Shown here piece after piece: positions 1 through 9,937 of a DNA stretch of 42,383 nt. Position numbers and translations under genes: made by a program. Origin of the DNA: Puniceicoccaceae bacterium (GTDB taxonomy: Bacteria > Verrucomicrobiota > Verrucomicrobiia > Opitutales > Coraliomargaritaceae); NCBI GenBank assembly GCA_017857255.1, contig JAFMDL010000014.1, positions 1 to 42,383 on the forward strand. Direction: 5' to 3'. Under the pieces are notes generated by a model. That model searched no databases and was not told where the DNA came from. It saw only the letters and a list, made by a program, of their open reading frames with translations. The first letter of the stretch is position 1; each line of letters starts with the position of its first letter.

Positions 1-16
1 TTATCGCCAGTATTAT

Positions 17-51
17 GACCCCATCCTTCTAATGAAGGATGGGGTCTTTTT
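17..51 (+). terminator. Rho-independent terminator of a gene upstream of the window
   Basis: A perfect 12-bp stem (17-28 with 35-46, starting GACCCC and ending GGGGTC) has a 6-nt loop and is followed directly by a run of T at 47-51. The T run lies only on the right, so it terminates plus-strand transcription coming from outside the window. Confidence 0.85.
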
Positions 52-103
52 GTGGCTACAGATACTACTTACGAGACATGCTCATTACAGTGTATGCTTA
101 CAA

Positions 104-143
104 AGCAAAAAAGCCGGAACCCACAAGTGGATTCCAGCTTTGA
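104..143 (-). terminator. Rho-independent terminator of the phosphofructokinase gene
   Basis: On the minus strand a 13-bp stem with two G-U pairs and a 4-nt loop is followed by about six T. It lies about 30 bp past the stop codon of the phosphofructokinase gene at 173 and fits as its terminator. Confidence 0.8.
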
Positions 144-172
144 AAGTTAAGCGACTCTAATGAATTCTCTTT

Positions 173-1414
<1,242 letters not shown>

Positions 1415-1453
1415 GTTATTTTAGGTTGTGTTGAGATGAAAATTGAAGCCATG

Positions 1454-1491
1454 GATCTAGGGGTTTGAGCAGTCGCATGCAAACCTAGATC
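1454..1491. repeat. Inverted repeat in the pfp-parA divergent spacer
   Basis: GATCTAGG plus TTTG on the left (1454-1467, with a 2-nt GG bulge) pairs with CAAACCTAGATC on the right (1480-1491) around a 12-nt loop. No T run follows on either side, so it is not an obvious terminator. It lies about 40 bp upstream of the pfp start and 215 bp upstream of the parA start, where an operator or structured leader is possible. The rest of spacer 1415-1706 shows nothing I recognise. Confidence 0.45.
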
Positions 1492-1706
1492 TTTGAATGG
1501 ATACGAATTGCTAAAGATTCCAACTGCCTAATGCGCATTATGAGTACTTAGTCACACGGGGGTTGCCGTTCGCGATGTTTAGATTGAGATGTAAAAATGC
1601 AGTCGTTCAGTGGTGTTAACCGCAAGATTAAGGGTGCGTGGAGTTGATTTTGAACTGGTCTGCCTTTCTGCTCGACGCTTACAGGGCTGTCACTATTACT
1701 GTATTT

Positions 1707-2495
1707 ATGTGCGCCAAGGTATTTACAATTGCGAATCAAAAGGGGGGAGTTGGGAAGACAACGACTGCGATTAATCTCAGTTATGCGCTCGCAGAGAAGG
1801 GGGTTCGGACAGTCTTAGTTGACTTAGATCCGCAGGCCAATGCGACGAGTGGACTTGGCTTGGAGAAACATGAGGGCGGTAGTTTGTATGGCCCGTTGTG
1901 TGGCGAGGGTAGTGCGCTTGAGAAGGTGCAACCAGTCGGATCGAATAAGAATTTATTTATGATTCCTTCAGAGGTGGATATGGCCGCGATTGAGATCGAG
2001 TTATTTCAGCGTGATAACTACCTTGTGCAACTACGTGATTGTCTAGCGCCGCTGCGCGCATCTGGTGATTATGATGCGATTATTTTGGACTGCCCGCCAG
2101 CGCTTGGAATGCTGTCAATGAATAGCCTAGCTGCTGCTGATTTTTTATTGATTGCATTGCAGTGTGAGTATCTCGCAATGGAAGGATTGGGACAGATATT
2201 AAAGGTGGTGGATAAACTTCGCGATGCCGGAGTGAATGACGATCTAGCACTAGGCGGGATTTTGATGACGATGTTTGATCAACGTACCAATCTGGCTCAC
2301 CAGGTGGTGGGTGAAGTGCGCAATCATTTTGATGAAAAAGTATTCCGCTCGATGATTCCTCGCTCGATACGGTTGAGCGAAGCACCTAGTTTTGGGCAGT
2401 CTATTTTTGAATATGAGCCAAACTGTAGGGGCGCGAATGCGTACCGCTATTTAGCTGAAGAAGTAATTGAGCGTTTTGACCTAGGTCAGAAATAG
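1707..2495 (+). CDS. parA: ParA-family chromosome partitioning ATPase
   Basis: A 262-residue ParA/Soj-type ATPase of the deviant Walker A class, which binds DNA and positions chromosomes or other cargo by ATP-driven dimerisation. The deviant Walker A KGGVGKT is at residues 12-18 with the signature lysine. The A' motif VDLDPQANAT is at about 38-47, and the Walker B-like stretch IILDCPPALGML is in the middle. Length is normal for chromosomal ParA. A GTG at 1638 would add 23 residues with no family counterpart, so I use the ATG at 1707, where the protein begins MCAKVFTIANQKGG. No parB gene follows, which is unusual for a chromosomal ParA. The next gene is a Xer recombinase 61 bp downstream, and the two may be co-transcribed. 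Confidence 0.9.
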   Translation: MCAKVFTIANQKGGVGKTTTAINLSYALAEKGVRTVLVDLDPQANATSGLGLEKHEGGSLYGPLCGEGSALEKVQPVGSNKNLFMIPSEVDMAAIEIELFQRDNYLVQLRDCLAPLRASGDYDAIILDCPPALGMLSMNSLAAADFLLIALQCEYLAMEGLGQILKVVDKLRDAGVNDDLALGGILMTMFDQRTNLAHQVVGEVRNHFDEKVFRSMIPRSIRLSEAPSFGQSIFEYEPNCRGANAYRYLAEEVIERFDLGQK

Positions 2496-2528
2496 GCGAC
2501 TTTTAGATAGAACTAGAGTATCGCCTAT
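2492..2528. repeat. Inverted repeat between parA and xerC
   Basis: Perfect 8-bp arms ATAGGCGA (2492-2499) and TCGCCTAT (2521-2528) are separated by 21 bp. They span the parA stop codon and the start of the spacer. The pair could form an intercistronic hairpin or a protein-binding palindrome; there is no T run to make it a terminator. Confidence 0.45.
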
Positions 2529-2556
2529 CAACCTAGAAGCATATTAGGATGAAATT

Positions 2557-3483
2557 ATGGTAGGAGACGATTCGGTTGAAAGTATCCCGCTGCTTGATGC
2601 ATTCTGTGATCATCTGACTTTGGAACGGCGGGTATCTCCTTACACGGTACGCAATTATCGCGCAGCAATTGAGAATTTTTTCAATTGGATGCATCAGCGC
2701 GGAAACTGCTGTAATGATTTTTCTGAAGTGCGTCCAGTGGACGTGCGATCATTTTTAATTGAAGAAGGTCGCCGCCTAGCGCGGCGCACTTTACATAATC
2801 ACGTTTCTGGGTTGCGTGCCTTTTATCGTTATCTGCGTATTCAGGGGCAGGTCGATTCGAATCCATTTGTGGGAGTGACTCTTCCGAAACTTGCTAAACC
2901 TTTGCCTAAGTTTTTGACGGAGACACAAGTAAAAGCTTTGCTCAATGCGCCGATTCTGCTGTGGAAAAAAGAAATGCTTGGTGAATTTGAGGCCTTTCGA
3001 GACTCGTTAATTTTGGAATTATTGTATGGAGGGGGGATGCGTGTTAGTGAATTGTGTGGGTTGAATCATGGGAGCATCGATCTTGGCCAAGGAGTCGCAC
3101 GTGTTTTAGGAAAAGGGCAGAAGGAGCGACTCTGCCCCTTAGGGCCGGTTGCGATCCGATGTCTTCGTGATTTTGTCGATCGGTTTGATTTGTCTGCAGA
3201 GTTTGGTTCGCCAGTGGTTTGTATGCTCAATGGACGCCGCATTGAACCGCGCCAAGTACAGAAACTATTAAAGCGACATCTTACAGCAGCAGAATTACCC
3301 CTAGACATGACCCCTCACAAATTACGTCATTCGTATGCCACCCATATGCTGGATAATGGTGCAGATTTACGTTCGGTCCAGGAGTTGCTGGGGCATGCGA
3401 ATCTATCGACAACCCAGGTGTATACGCATGTTTCGATTGCAAGGCTTAAGGATGCGCACAAGCAAGCTCATCCGCGGGCATAG
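2557..3483 (+). CDS. xerC: Tyrosine site-specific recombinase, XerC/XerD family
   Basis: A 308-residue tyrosine recombinase of the size of XerC/XerD, the pair that resolves chromosome dimers at dif. The N-terminal SAM-like core-binding domain occupies residues 8-105 (LDAFCDHL, SPYTVRNY). The catalytic domain carries the full set: R162 in GGGMRVSELCGL, K186 in GKGQKER, H254 and R257 in PHKLRHSYATHML, H280 in LLGHANLSTTQ, and the nucleophile Y289. An AGGAT sequence lies 7 nt before the ATG. I cannot tell XerC from XerD by eye; the MVxxFxxxL-like start and the Opitutales context slightly favour XerC. The immediate upstream neighbour is parA, so both genes may act in chromosome segregation. An integrase of a mobile element is less likely, because no attachment site or tRNA is seen. 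Confidence 0.9.
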   Translation: MVGDDSVESIPLLDAFCDHLTLERRVSPYTVRNYRAAIENFFNWMHQRGNCCNDFSEVRPVDVRSFLIEEGRRLARRTLHNHVSGLRAFYRYLRIQGQVDSNPFVGVTLPKLAKPLPKFLTETQVKALLNAPILLWKKEMLGEFEAFRDSLILELLYGGGMRVSELCGLNHGSIDLGQGVARVLGKGQKERLCPLGPVAIRCLRDFVDRFDLSAEFGSPVVCMLNGRRIEPRQVQKLLKRHLTAAELPLDMTPHKLRHSYATHMLDNGADLRSVQELLGHANLSTTQVYTHVSIARLKDAHKQAHPRA

Positions 3484-3503
3484 CCGATCTGGTCGTTCAA
3501 TTT

Positions 3504-3526
3504 TACCGGATTTAGTCGGTTTTTAA
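3504..3526 (+). terminator. Weak terminator candidate after xerC
   Basis: ACCGG pairs with TCGGT (one G-T pair) around a 6-nt loop at 3505-3520 and is followed by five T. The stem is short, so this is tentative. The rest of 3527-3664 is very AT-rich spacer leading into the PEP-CTERM gene. Confidence 0.4.
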
Positions 3527-3664
3527 CTACAATATCATCTTCAATGAGTGAGTTGAATGCGGTTTAATAAATAATTTATTTAATTAAATAACGCGCATAA
3601 TGTAAATATTTACTGTAAATACTTGCATTATGCTCATAAATTACGTAATTAGTATAATTAATTT

Positions 3665-4642
3665 ATGAGGTGTTTAGTTTATTTTTTAACAATAGTGGTC
3701 TCAATTTACACATCTAAAGCTGCCATCATTCCTTTAGATGCAGCAACGGATGGTAACTTTGTCGAAGCTGTTGTGGGAGTTCCAGTTCCCGAATGGGGGG
3801 GGGATAGTACGTCAAATAAAGGTTATCTTGATTTAGTTGGTAACAATCAGTTTGGGACATTTTACACTGGTTTTGACGATGTCGATAGCAGTAGTAGCAC
3901 GGATGGCACGATGTATTTTAGAGCTCGAGTTGCCGAGGGGAATAAAAAGTCAACGGATCCTTACAGAGGGCAGATATATGTTGGCTTTGACTTAACCGAT
4001 AATGGCACGATTGATTATCTGCTCAGCTACAACGGTAGTACCTCTAATTCTTCCATTTCATTATATAAACCTTCGGGGTTTAATTCTCCTGATACCACTA
4101 CGAATCCTGTAAATTTGGGCAATGTTGCCACTTTTACTACTAATAGTATAGTGAATCAGGCAACAACCGCGATAGACGCAACGAACTCTAATTTTAGTTC
4201 TGTTATCGCAATTGACGGCCTGACATCCACGACAGCTAATATAGATGGTGGTGTTGATAATAAAGGGGCGCCGCTTATTGATCATTTTTTGACCTGGAGT
4301 TTTAGCTTTTCAGATTTTTCCGCTACGATCCGTGAAAATTCATTGGGCATAGCAAATGCAGCGGCACTAGACCTTGGCGGGTTTGATGATACCTATACTT
4401 TTTCAATGCTAGTGATGACTTCTGACGCGAACAGCAACGCATTTGGGGGAGCAGATTATGGTGGTATTAATGATAATGCTCTTGGTTCATCTTTCTCAGT
4501 TGGCGCAGGCCTAAGTGCTCCGACTTCCTTGTCTGGAACGGTCCCAGAACCTTCAAGGTATCCATTATTATTAGGCTTAGCAGCTCTAGGATGGGTGGCC
4601 TCCTGCCGTCGCCGTTACATCACAAAAAAAGCGATTCGATAG
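3665..4642 (+). CDS. Secreted protein with PEP-CTERM sorting tail
   Basis: A 325-residue exported protein. Residues 1-20 form a signal peptide (MRCLVYFLTIVVSIYTSKAA). The middle is rich in Ser, Thr, Asn, Gly and Asp, as in low-complexity beta-rich surface proteins, with no enzyme motif. The C-terminus has the tripartite PEP-CTERM layout: VPEPS at 293-297, a hydrophobic helix (PLLLGLAALGWVAS), then a basic tail (CRRRYITKKAIR). In the known system such tails are handled by exosortase; no exosortase gene is in this window. Very AT-rich DNA precedes the gene. The next gene is convergent. Such genes occur as large scattered families in Verrucomicrobiota. The biological role is unknown; an extracellular matrix or surface role is inference. 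Confidence 0.8.
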   Translation: MRCLVYFLTIVVSIYTSKAAIIPLDAATDGNFVEAVVGVPVPEWGGDSTSNKGYLDLVGNNQFGTFYTGFDDVDSSSSTDGTMYFRARVAEGNKKSTDPYRGQIYVGFDLTDNGTIDYLLSYNGSTSNSSISLYKPSGFNSPDTTTNPVNLGNVATFTTNSIVNQATTAIDATNSNFSSVIAIDGLTSTTANIDGGVDNKGAPLIDHFLTWSFSFSDFSATIRENSLGIANAAALDLGGFDDTYTFSMLVMTSDANSNAFGGADYGGINDNALGSSFSVGAGLSAPTSLSGTVPEPSRYPLLLGLAALGWVASCRRRYITKKAIR

Positions 4643-4659
4643 TACGAACCGCTTTTTTG
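4624..4659. terminator. Bidirectional terminator between the convergent PEP-CTERM and SPFH genes
   Basis: The A run and GCG at 4624-4633 pair with CGC and the T run at 4649-4657, and an inner TTCG/CGAA pair extends the stem with one mismatch. A-rich left and T-rich right flanks let it act in both directions. It overlaps the last codons of the PEP-CTERM gene. Confidence 0.75.
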
Positions 4660-4675
4660 TTAGACTAAGGTGATG

Positions 4676-5806
4676 CTAATTGGCGCTGGCGCCGATCTTT
4701 TCGAGGACGGAGGCTACGTCTAGGAAGTCGTTGCTTTGCGTTGATACGGTGATCTCACCGAGGTTGAGTTGCTCGACGATTTCGAAGGCGACTAGATTTT
4801 CGCCGCCCGGTGTGTTGAGAGCGGTGGCCTTGAGGCGTTCGCCTTCGGCGGTCGCTTCTTTCTCTAGGAGTGTGCCTTTGGCTTCGAGTTCGGCTAAATA
4901 TAGATTGGCGTCGGCTTTGAGCTTTGCAGCAGTGAGTCGAGCGTCGGCATTAATCTGTGCGATCTCTTTGTCGGTGTCGGCTTTCATTGTCAGCCGCTTT
5001 GCAATGAGTTCTTGTTCGATGACGCGGACCTTTGCTTCAGTTTCGGCGCCGATGCGGTTGGTCTCACCTTTCTTTTCCTCGGCCAGAGCGCGGGATTTGT
5101 TGAGCTCGACATCTTGGTCGGCGAGTTTCTTGTCGAGGATCTTACGCTCATACGACGGATCAAAGGCAATGTCGCGGATGAGGATGTCAATTAGGTCGAT
5201 GCTGCTGTCTGCAAGTTCGCCTTTGAGGTCTTCTTTGGCTGCGACTGTTTTGATGCGGCGCACTTCGGGATCGTAGAATTCTTCGGTAAGCATGGTGCCA
5301 AAGATATCGCGAATGGTCTTCTGCACTTGGTCGCGGACGATGCCTTTATAGCGGGCCTCGGAGCCGAGTTCTCGGTAGAGCTTGTGCACTTCGTCGGGAC
5401 TGACACGGTATTTGACGGTAATGTCGAGGCGTACGGTGTAGCCGTCTTTGGACTTGAGCTCGACTTGACCAGTGCTGCCGGATGAGGAGGCGTCGAGGTA
5501 GCGCCGTGAAGTCGACGATAGAAAACTGTAGATTTTCTTGGTGGCCTTTCGCTCTTGCTCGGTGGTGAACTCAGTCGTTTGTACGGTGGAGTCGAAGATG
5601 TTCCAAGTGTCGAGGAGTGGCAGGTTGCGATGCCAGCCTGGGCCGAAGTCTTCGAGCACGACACCCTTGGAGCCAAGCACGGCGTATTGCTGAGTGCGCA
5701 CGCCGGTTTCGCCTAGGTTGATTTTGATAAATAGGAAGTTGGCCGCAACAAAGACGCCGACTGCGGCGAGGATGATGAGCGTGGAGAGAAGTTTTATAAA
5801 TTTCAT
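4676..5806 (-). CDS. SPFH/Band 7 domain membrane protein, HflC-like
   Basis: A 376-residue member of the stomatin/prohibitin/flotillin/HflKC family, which forms large oligomeric cages or rafts on the inner membrane and often modulates proteases such as FtsH. One N-terminal membrane segment lies at about residues 7-25 ([20 protein letters not shown]). The SPFH domain follows (about 30-230), with the typical [12 protein letters not shown] and later [13 protein letters not shown] stretches. A long Ala/Glu/Lys-rich coiled coil (about 225-330) and a short C-terminal tail complete it. It is the last gene of a three-gene minus-strand unit, 27 bp after the other SPFH gene. The two SPFH proteins are different in sequence and so probably form a hetero-oligomer, as HflK and HflC do. 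No ftsH or hflX is nearby, so the HflC name is only by likeness. Confidence 0.8.
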   Translation of the reverse strand: MKFIKLLSTLIILAAVGVFVAANFLFIKINLGETGVRTQQYAVLGSKGVVLEDFGPGWHRNLPLLDTWNIFDSTVQTTEFTTEQERKATKKIYSFLSSTSRRYLDASSSGSTGQVELKSKDGYTVRLDITVKYRVSPDEVHKLYRELGSEARYKGIVRDQVQKTIRDIFGTMLTEEFYDPEVRRIKTVAAKEDLKGELADSSIDLIDILIRDIAFDPSYERKILDKKLADQDVELNKSRALAEEKKGETNRIGAETEAKVRVIEQELIAKRLTMKADTDKEIAQINADARLTAAKLKADANLYLAELEAKGTLLEKEATAEGERLKATALNTPGGENLVAFEIVEQLNLGEITVSTQSNDFLDVASVLEKIGASAN

Positions 5807-5833
5807 GATAATATGAATCCGAGTTGCGATTGC

Positions 5834-6967
5834 TTATTTGAGTGCTGGCTTCTTTTTGATGACGGCACCTTCGTCTTGGTAGCTGAGGCGTTCGGTTTTA
5901 CTTTCGATCGTAAAGGGCTGTCCGGTGATCTTCATGTCACCGAGCTTTGTCGCATAGGCGCGGCGCACTAGATTCATGCCGCCGATGCCTTCGTAGGCGT
6001 TGGCGAGTGCGGTGAGTGCTTCGCCTTCGGCCTCGGCTTTGACGAGGATTGCTTGCGAGTTTTTGTCGCGCTGATAGAAGGTGGCGTCGGCGCCGAGTTG
6101 GGTATCGATCACATAGGCTTCAGCATTGAGCACGTCGCGCTGGGCATTGGCAGTCGCTTCGACGATCAGCTTCTCCATGTCACCGGAGTAGCTCGCCAGG
6201 AAGACTTCCTTTTTCTTGGTGGCTTCGACGACGCGGAAGATTTGATTTTGGCGTGCAGCGTTGGCTTTGGAGATTTGCTCTTCGACTTCTTGGTCGGCTA
6301 GCTTCTTCGCGCGGATACGTTCTTCATATTCTGCGTGGAAGCTGAATTTTTCGGCGATCACACTGGAGATTTCGATGCCGTAGGGTTTGAGCAAGTCGTT
6401 GAGCTCCATCATCGCTTCCTGTGCTTTGTCGTTACGCACGCTGGCGTCGTAGAATTCTTCAGTCGTCATTTCGCCAAAGACGGCGCGGCACACAGAGCGT
6501 GAGTAATCGCGCACCCATTTGTATTTATAAGCATCACCGAGCCCGGAGGTGGTGACGACTTCTTCGACCATGTCGCGGCGCAGTTGATAGTTGATCGTTA
6601 GGTCGAGGAAGACGTCCGAGCCATCGACTGTTTTAATGCGGAGGTCGTCGCGGTTGCTGCGTTCGCCGCGATTTGGATCCGCAACCATTTCCAGGCGCTG
6701 CACAGTCATGTCGAGCAGATGGAAGGAGTTGAGCAGTCCGTTATAGATATTGGTGCCCGATTCCGCGATGACGGTAATGTCGCCTGTGACGTTGTTCACC
6801 TTAATGCCGACTTCGGTGCCAGAGACGCGTTGCACACGGAAGTTGACCATTAGAAAAATAGTCAGCACAGCCAGTGCGATGAGCAATAGGGCGAACGAGC
6901 CTCTAAAGCGTTGGAATGCTTGAATGATCGGAGGCTGGCTCCGTTGGTTTGGGAAATTGACGGCCAT
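5834..6967 (-). CDS. SPFH/Band 7 domain membrane protein, HflK-like
   Basis: A 377-residue SPFH protein with a 24-residue cytoplasmic N-terminus, a membrane helix at about 25-44 ([19 protein letters not shown]), an SPFH domain (about 45-235, with [13 protein letters not shown] and an [12 protein letters not shown] coiled-coil entry), a coiled-coil region and a Lys-rich C-terminal tail. It precedes the second SPFH gene by 27 bp and follows the winged-helix membrane protein by 36 bp, so all three are probably one transcript. The likely role is a membrane scaffold or protease-regulating complex; the partner protease is not visible here. The start ATG at 6967 is the only sensible one. Confidence 0.8.
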   Translation of the reverse strand: MAVNFPNQRSQPPIIQAFQRFRGSFALLLIALAVLTIFLMVNFRVQRVSGTEVGIKVNNVTGDITVIAESGTNIYNGLLNSFHLLDMTVQRLEMVADPNRGERSNRDDLRIKTVDGSDVFLDLTINYQLRRDMVEEVVTTSGLGDAYKYKWVRDYSRSVCRAVFGEMTTEEFYDASVRNDKAQEAMMELNDLLKPYGIEISSVIAEKFSFHAEYEERIRAKKLADQEVEEQISKANAARQNQIFRVVEATKKKEVFLASYSGDMEKLIVEATANAQRDVLNAEAYVIDTQLGADATFYQRDKNSQAILVKAEAEGEALTALANAYEGIGGMNLVRRAYATKLGDMKITGQPFTIESKTERLSYQDEGAVIKKKPALK

Positions 6968-7003
6968 GGTGTCTTTGAGTTAATCAGTTTTTGAAAATGT
7001 GAG

Positions 7004-7804
7004 CTATACGGAGGGAAGTGGTTTGGGCGGTGCGCGAAAGGTTTTGATGAAAACGATGGCGGCGAGGGCGAGCCCACCAAACAGAACGAATGGGAAGGGT
7101 ACTCTGGCTGTGACTGCGAGTGCGAAGCAGAGCAAGAGAATTAGTAAAGAGAGCCCGAGAGCCTTGAGCAAGCGCACTTCAGTTTCTTCTTGGAGCGCAC
7201 CTGGAAATTGGCGAATGAATTGGTCATGCCGTTGATATAGAGGCCGAGGATAGCGCAGCGGCGGTAGCTGCCAATTGTTTTGTTTGCGCTCGCACTGAAT
7301 GAACCCGCGCGCTTTGAGTGTCGCGAGACGTTGCTCGACCTTTTTAAAGGAGAGACGCGAGTGTCCTGCAATTCTACTGGCGGTGGCAGCGACTGTTAGG
7401 TTGTTCGCGAGGTAAATGAGTTCGTGCTCCCAAACGGCTTCTGCGGGCCAACAATCATGGGCCGCCATCAGGCTTAATTCAGTTTCGATTTTTTGGCGTA
7501 CGTCTTGACTGATCGCACTGTGCTCGTGATCGCTGAGTGGTTCATCAGAATACACGCATTGGCGGGGTGCGAAGTTCTGTTGGGGCTTGTTGAGTGACTC
7601 TTTAAAAACGTATGCCGAGAGGCCATTGATTGGTTGCTTTGCGACACGCTGGGATTCGGTGAGGGTATCAAGAGTTTGTTCGATGAGTCGCAGACTGAGT
7701 GGTAAATAGGGGAGTAACTGAGTCGGGTGCACGATGCCTCCTTGTGCTGCTGACAGCTGCTCTGCCAAATTTTCGGTAACGACGGGCCAAATAGGTATAC
7801 TCAT
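7004..7804 (-). CDS. Membrane-anchored protein with tandem winged-helix-like regions
   Basis: I do not recognise a named family. The 266-residue protein has two regions that read like winged helix-turn-helix units: about 20-70 (helices in LPLSLRLIEQTLDTL, then a strand pair around NGLSAYVF) and about 125-182 (LTVAATASRIAGHSRLSFKKVEQRLATLKARGF, then a CERKQNNWQL wing). Two hydrophobic helices follow at about 213-233 and 236-255, and a short Pro/Lys tail ends it. The soluble part would face the cytoplasm. Upstream ATG 7888 would add 28 residues and leave almost no spacer to divergent queG, so I prefer 7804. It heads the operon with the two SPFH genes and may be its regulator or a DNA/protein-binding cofactor of the SPFH complex (inference). 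Confidence 0.65.
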   Translation of the reverse strand: MSIPIWPVVTENLAEQLSAAQGGIVHPTQLLPYLPLSLRLIEQTLDTLTESQRVAKQPINGLSAYVFKESLNKPQQNFAPRQCVYSDEPLSDHEHSAISQDVRQKIETELSLMAAHDCWPAEAVWEHELIYLANNLTVAATASRIAGHSRLSFKKVEQRLATLKARGFIQCERKQNNWQLPPLRYPRPLYQRHDQFIRQFPGALQEETEVRLLKALGLSLLILLLCFALAVTARVPFPFVLFGGLALAAIVFIKTFRAPPKPLPSV

Positions 7805-7914
7805 TATAATATATTGTTTAGAGGAATGCAGTGGCTTGTCACTGTCAAATAATTGATAGAATCGAAGCACTAAGTAAGCTGGACTCATCCCGGATATAGA
7901 GGCATAGGAACTGT

Positions 7915-8937
7915 ATGTCTAACCAAGCAGCAGCGATAAGAGAGCGAATCGAGTCAGAAGCAAAGGCTTTAGGGTTTCATTCGGTGGGCGTAGCTGCGGT
8001 ACCACTAGAGTTACGCAGGGAGTATTACGAGCAGTGGATTGCGGGTGGGATGCATGGCACCATGTCCTGGATGGAGCGAAATAATGACCGACGACTCAAT
8101 CCTGATCAATTACTGCCAGAGGCGCGTAGTATTATAGTCTTAACACTCAATTATTATCAGCCAGATCCAGACCGTCCATATCGTATTGCGAAATATGCAC
8201 TAGGAGATGACTATCATAATTTTATGCTACGCCGCCTAAAACGGCTCTGCCGCATTTTACGGGAGGAGTTTGGGGGAAATCAGCGTCCGTACGTGGATAC
8301 GGGTCCTTTGTTGGAAAAACCAATTGCTGCCGCAGCTGGTGTTGGGTGGCAGGGCAAGAGTACTATCTTGATCGAGCCGAAACTGGGCACTTGGACTTTC
8401 TTGGCAAACATCGTGACTGATTTAGATTTGCCAGTCGATTCACTGCTTAAAGATCGCTGTGGGAGCTGCACGCGCTGTATCGATGTGTGCCCCACAGGTG
8501 CGATTACTGCGCCGTATCAACTCGATGCGACCAAGTGTATTTCATACCTAACAATTGAGCATGATGGTGCGATTCCATTGGAGCTGCGTGAGGCGATCGG
8601 AGATCGACTCTATGGGTGCGACGAGTGTCTAGATGTGTGCCCTTGGAATAAATGGGCAGTGCCGACTGAGGAAGCTAAATTCACGCCGCGCGAGTTGCCT
8701 AGTTTGCGAGAGCTTCTGGCTTGGGATGCGGCGACATTTAGTGAGCGCATGATCGGCTCGCCCATTCGTCGCGTAAAACTAAGTCGTTTCCGGCGTAATG
8801 TTTGTGTGGTGCTTGGCAATGTCGGCACACGTGAGGATATTCCAGCATTGCAGACCGCTGCAGAAGCAGAAGATACGATGGTTGCTGAGCACGCGCGATG
8901 GGCAATCGGGCAAATCGATTCGCGTCTCCTTGCATAG
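7915..8937 (+). CDS. queG: Epoxyqueuosine reductase QueG
   Basis: A 340-residue cobalamin-dependent iron-sulfur enzyme that carries out the last step of queuosine synthesis, reducing epoxyqueuosine at the wobble base of GUN-anticodon tRNAs. The N-terminal half holds the cobalamin-binding fold with the conserved YVDTGPLLEK stretch; D128 is the likely catalytic acid. Two 4Fe-4S motifs follow: C182, C185, C188 and C192 (CGSCTRCIDVCPTGA), and C208, C235, C238 and C242 (CDECLDVCPWNKW). The C-terminal region (about 290-335) resembles a HEAT-type repeat, as in known QueG. Length is normal. It is divergent from the winged-helix/SPFH operon and no other queuosine gene is beside it. Confidence 0.95.
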   Translation: MSNQAAAIRERIESEAKALGFHSVGVAAVPLELRREYYEQWIAGGMHGTMSWMERNNDRRLNPDQLLPEARSIIVLTLNYYQPDPDRPYRIAKYALGDDYHNFMLRRLKRLCRILREEFGGNQRPYVDTGPLLEKPIAAAAGVGWQGKSTILIEPKLGTWTFLANIVTDLDLPVDSLLKDRCGSCTRCIDVCPTGAITAPYQLDATKCISYLTIEHDGAIPLELREAIGDRLYGCDECLDVCPWNKWAVPTEEAKFTPRELPSLRELLAWDAATFSERMIGSPIRRVKLSRFRRNVCVVLGNVGTREDIPALQTAAEAEDTMVAEHARWAIGQIDSRLLA

Positions 8938-9058
8938 TGCAAGCGCTTATTGAATATGGGTATTATTTCTTACTATAAAGTTGTAATTAAGCCCTTGTGA
9001 GTATGATTTTTTAAGTAAATCTGTAGCAATCGACTATAATTTAAATACAGTATAAAAT

Positions 9059-9862
9059 ATGGAAGTAATCATTGAAAAAATCCTGAATGGTGGCGTAAAT
9101 TTAATCCTCGCGATTCTAATTTTAATCGTTGGCCAGTGGGTGGCTAAGAAAGCGAAAGCATTCTTTATAAGTGTACTGGAAAATAAGGCAGTGGACCCGA
9201 CCCTAATTGGTTTTTTTGCTAGTATGCTGTATGGATCCATCGTCGTCTTTGTCGTGATTGCTGCAGTGGGTCGACTGGGAGTGGAAACCACATCTTTCGC
9301 TGCTGTGGTGGCTGCAGCTGGTTTGGCGATCGGCCTTGCGCTGCAGGGGTCACTTTCTAATTTTGCTGCGGGTGTCCTGCTGATTCTTTTTAAGCCTTTC
9401 AGAGTCGGTAATTTTATCAAGGCAGGTGGCGAAGCGGGAGTTGTTGTCGAAGTCGGCTTGTTGGCCACCGAGTTGAAGACGCCTGATAATGTTAAGATTA
9501 TTATGCCGAATTCATCGATTATGAGTGGTCCAATTACTAATCTTTCGGCACATGATACACGTCGTGTCGATATGGTTGTGGGTGTGAGCTATGGTGACGA
9601 TTTAAATAAGGCCAAGCAATTGATGCTGGATTTATTGGCAGCTGATGAGCGCGTTCTTACAGAACCTGCAGTCGTTATTGAAGTGGCCAATTTAGGAGAC
9701 AGCAGCGTTGATTTTGTTGTGCGTCCCTGGGTCAATGCAGCTGATTATTGGGGTGTGAAGTTTGACTTCACTAAAGCGGTCAAGGAGACCTTCGATGCTG
9801 AAGGTATCAGTATCCCGTTTCCACAACGTAATGTACATGTGATTCAAGAGACCCCGCTATAG
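9059..9862 (+). CDS. mscS: Small-conductance mechanosensitive channel, MscS family
   Basis: A 267-residue MscS-type channel that opens under membrane tension to release solutes on hypo-osmotic shock. Three membrane helices are visible: about 12-30 (VNLILAILILIVGQWVA), about 55-80 (LIGFFASMLYGSIVVFVVIAAV) and the pore-lining Gly/Ala-rich helix at about 88-115 (AAVVAAAGLAIGLALQG, then LSNFAAGVLLILFKPF). The cytosolic beta domain (GNFIKAGGEAGVVVEVGLL, then IIMPNSSIMSGPITN) and alpha/beta domain follow. Length matches E. coli MscS (286 aa). The ATG sits just after an AT-rich stretch with no clear ribosome site. A marine or fluctuating-salinity habitat would fit but is not shown. Confidence 0.93.
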   Translation: MEVIIEKILNGGVNLILAILILIVGQWVAKKAKAFFISVLENKAVDPTLIGFFASMLYGSIVVFVVIAAVGRLGVETTSFAAVVAAAGLAIGLALQGSLSNFAAGVLLILFKPFRVGNFIKAGGEAGVVVEVGLLATELKTPDNVKIIMPNSSIMSGPITNLSAHDTRRVDMVVGVSYGDDLNKAKQLMLDLLAADERVLTEPAVVIEVANLGDSSVDFVVRPWVNAADYWGVKFDFTKAVKETFDAEGISIPFPQRNVHVIQETPL

Positions 9863-9937
9863 TCGCTGATTAGATTCAAATTACATCGCTTGCTGCTTAT
9901 GGTTGCAGATTCTGTTCAGTAGGCTACGAGTCATACC

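Noticed and set aside
2557-3483. Integrase of a mobile element
   Set aside because: No tRNA, attachment repeats, or other phage or island genes are seen; length and residues fit housekeeping Xer.
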